DNA from: an uncultured Lachnospiraceae bacterium
Lineage (GTDB): Bacteria > Bacillota > Clostridia > Lachnospirales > Lachnospiraceae
Length of the DNA: 15,110 nucleotides
Reading direction: 5' to 3'
Assembly: GCA_910588125.1 (NCBI GenBank)
Contig: CAJUPI010000071.1
Location: 1-15,110, forward strand
Shown here: positions 13,949 to 15,110 of the stretch, one piece after another
How positions within the stretch are numbered: position 1 is the stretch's first letter
How the letters are laid out: each line of letters starts with the position of its first letter
Made by a program: the position numbers and the translations under genes
Notes under the pieces: generated by a model
What the model was told of the DNA's origin: nothing
The model's database searches: none
Seen by the model: the letters and a program-made list of their open reading frames with translations, nothing else

Positions 13949-14941
13949 GTGACGATTTATGATATCGCCCGGGAAGCAGGTGTGGCAGCCAGTACGGTAT
14001 CCCGGGTGATCAATGACAAGCCAGGGATTAAACTGGAAACCCGGCAGCGGGTTCAGGAGCTTTTGAAGAAGTATAATTATATACCAGATGCAGCGGCGCG
14101 TGGGCTTGTGATGCAGTCTTCTCGTCTGGTGGGGATTTTGATTGTGGATATACGAGTGGCTCACCATGTCGACAGTGCTTTTGTGATAGAGCAGGAGCTG
14201 GCCCGGCAGGGATATTGTTGCATTATCATGAGTACCGGACCGGAGGATGAGAAAAAAGCAGAGTATATCCGCATTCTGGAGCAGCGGCGTGTGGAGGGTG
14301 TGATTTTGATGGGTTCTATGTTTGAAACGGCTGCCGTGGAGGACAGTATCCGGAAGCATCTTTCCAAGGTGCCGATTGTGATGGTGAATGGATATCTGGA
14401 TCTTCCCAATGTTTCTGGAGTGATTGTGGATGAAGATGCGGGAGTCGGAAAATGTGTGGATTTGTTTTTTTCCAAAGGGAAAACAAAAATTGCCTTTGTA
14501 TTGGACTCTGTTTCCCCGGCGAATTTGCGCAAGCAGCAGGGATATTGTGACAGCATGATGCGCCATGGAGCAGGGACAGAAGATTTGTTGCTGTACGATA
14601 TGAGCGAAAGTTCCGTCAGAGGCGGATATGAGATAACATTGAGAATATTGAACGAGCATCCAGATATTCAGGGAATTATTTATACCATAGATCTGGTGGC
14701 TGTGGGCGGGGTACGCGCGGCCCATGATCGGGGATATGTGGTTCCGGAACAGCTGGGGATAATCGGAATTGATAATAGTATATATGGCGAAATTTGTATG
14801 CCGAAGCTGACAACTCTGGACAACCGGCTGGAAGGGATGAGCGAATCGGCGGCGACGATCCTGAGAGAAGGCCTGGAAGGGAAAATCAGGAGTAAGAAGA
14901 TGATGATGTTTTCGGAGATTATTGAAAGAGAAAGCACATAA
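13949..14941 (+). CDS. LacI-family transcriptional regulator
   Basis: This 330-residue regulator has an N-terminal helix-turn-helix VTIYDIAREAGVAASTVSRV (1-20), a hinge-helix region NYIPDAAARGLVMQ (43-56) and a periplasmic-binding-protein-like effector domain from about 59. Members repress sugar genes and release DNA when a sugar binds. Two GTG starts are possible. GTG 13937 has only a weak upstream AGAAG; GTG 13949 follows GAGGTG with a 9-nt spacer and gives the family-typical VTIYDIA start, so it is preferred. No sugar gene is beside it in the window, so the regulon is unknown; downstream genes beyond the window are candidates. It is followed by a terminator inside a repeat. Confidence 0.9.
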   Translation: MTIYDIAREAGVAASTVSRVINDKPGIKLETRQRVQELLKKYNYIPDAAARGLVMQSSRLVGILIVDIRVAHHVDSAFVIEQELARQGYCCIIMSTGPEDEKKAEYIRILEQRRVEGVILMGSMFETAAVEDSIRKHLSKVPIVMVNGYLDLPNVSGVIVDEDAGVGKCVDLFFSKGKTKIAFVLDSVSPANLRKQQGYCDSMMRHGAGTEDLLLYDMSESSVRGGYEITLRILNEHPDIQGIIYTIDLVAVGGVRAAHDRGYVVPEQLGIIGIDNSIYGEICMPKLTTLDNRLEGMSESAATILREGLEGKIRSKKMMMFSEIIEREST

Positions 14942-14989
14942 AAGACAATGTCATGATACCAGGGCTAAAATACCTTTTGACCTCAGCAT

Positions 14990-15075
14990 CAAGTCATTAA
15001 ATTAATTTTCTTAGAAGGTACGCCATGGAAAAAAGGGCGGGAAGCGGCGGGAAATGTCTGCCGCTTTTTCCGGTT
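14990..15075 (+). repeat. Left arm and inverted core of dispersed palindromic repeat (copy E)
   Basis: CAAGTCATTAAATTAATTTT, then CTTAGAAGGTACGCCATGGA, matches the left arm of the complete copy. The following core runs in the opposite sense: its centre at 15044-15064 is the reverse complement of the centre at 9662-9681, with one base missing. No right arm is seen in the remaining 35 bases. Confidence 0.7.
15042..15069 (+). terminator. Intrinsic terminator of the LacI-family gene
   Basis: Stem AAGCGGC (15042-15048) and GCCGCTT (15060-15066), 11-nt loop, followed by TTT. It is formed from the repeat core and lies about 100 nt after the LacI-family stop codon. Confidence 0.65.
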
Positions 15076-15110
15076 TCGGGATCAAGAATTCCTAAAATCC
15101 CTGATTTTTG

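Noticed and set aside
13940..14725. 261-codon open frame on the minus strand inside the LacI-family gene
   Set aside because: It is antisense to a clear LacI-family gene, has low-complexity His/Arg-rich composition, no ribosome binding site and no recognisable domain.

Overview
The window looks like a chromosomal segment from a low-to-moderate GC, Gram-positive anaerobe of the class Clostridia, most likely family Lachnospiraceae. This is inferred from strong AGGAGG-type ribosome binding sites on almost every gene, the gene families present (split ThrE exporter, PotABCD led by a cupin regulator, AsnA, RpiB, DUF378, DUF4397), and short palindromic repeats between genes. No rRNA, tRNA, CRISPR array, transposase gene or phage gene was seen.

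Layout. (1) 91-3266, minus strand: an apparent four-gene operon in the order MBL-fold hydrolase, YjjP-type and YjjB-type halves of a threonine/serine (or organic acid) exporter, then an AlaX-type alanyl-tRNA editing protein. (2) 3442-8199, minus strand: XRE-cupin regulator, potA, potB, potC, potD and a small DUF378 membrane protein, driven by a near-consensus promoter at 8301-8328 and closed by an intrinsic terminator at 3389-3426. (3) 8509-9561, plus strand: a beta-propeller lactonase, transcribed divergently from the pot operon with a 134-nt leader. (4) 9911-11464, plus strand: aroC and rpiB. (5) 11660-12667, minus strand: asnA with its own promoter. (6) 13090-13728, minus strand: a DUF4397 protein, divergent from (7) 13949-14941, plus strand, a LacI-family regulator whose targets are not in the window.

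Most of the genes are ordinary housekeeping or transport genes. The most interesting content lies between them: a family of short elements found at 58-103, 3341-3376, 9606-9764, 11498-11533 and 14990-15075. The copy at 9606-9764 is complete. It has imperfect terminal inverted repeats beginning CCAATGTCAT, a 22-bp perfect central stem that doubles as a bidirectional terminator, and an 8-bp direct repeat (GCTGACGG) on both sides that looks like a target-site duplication, so it reads as a non-autonomous mobile element. The copy at 14990 carries the same core in the opposite orientation relative to its arm. The copy at 58-103 supplies the last three codons and the stop codon of alaX. A second, unrelated 128-bp palindromic element lies at 12859-12986, and a 20-bp perfect hairpin lies at 11533-11587.

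Functionally, the pot operon should import polyamines under control of its own cupin regulator. The ThrE-like exporter and the Ser/Gly-tRNA(Ala) editing enzyme both bear on serine or threonine excess. AroC and RpiB serve aromatic amino acid and pentose phosphate metabolism, and AsnA makes asparagine from aspartate and ammonia.
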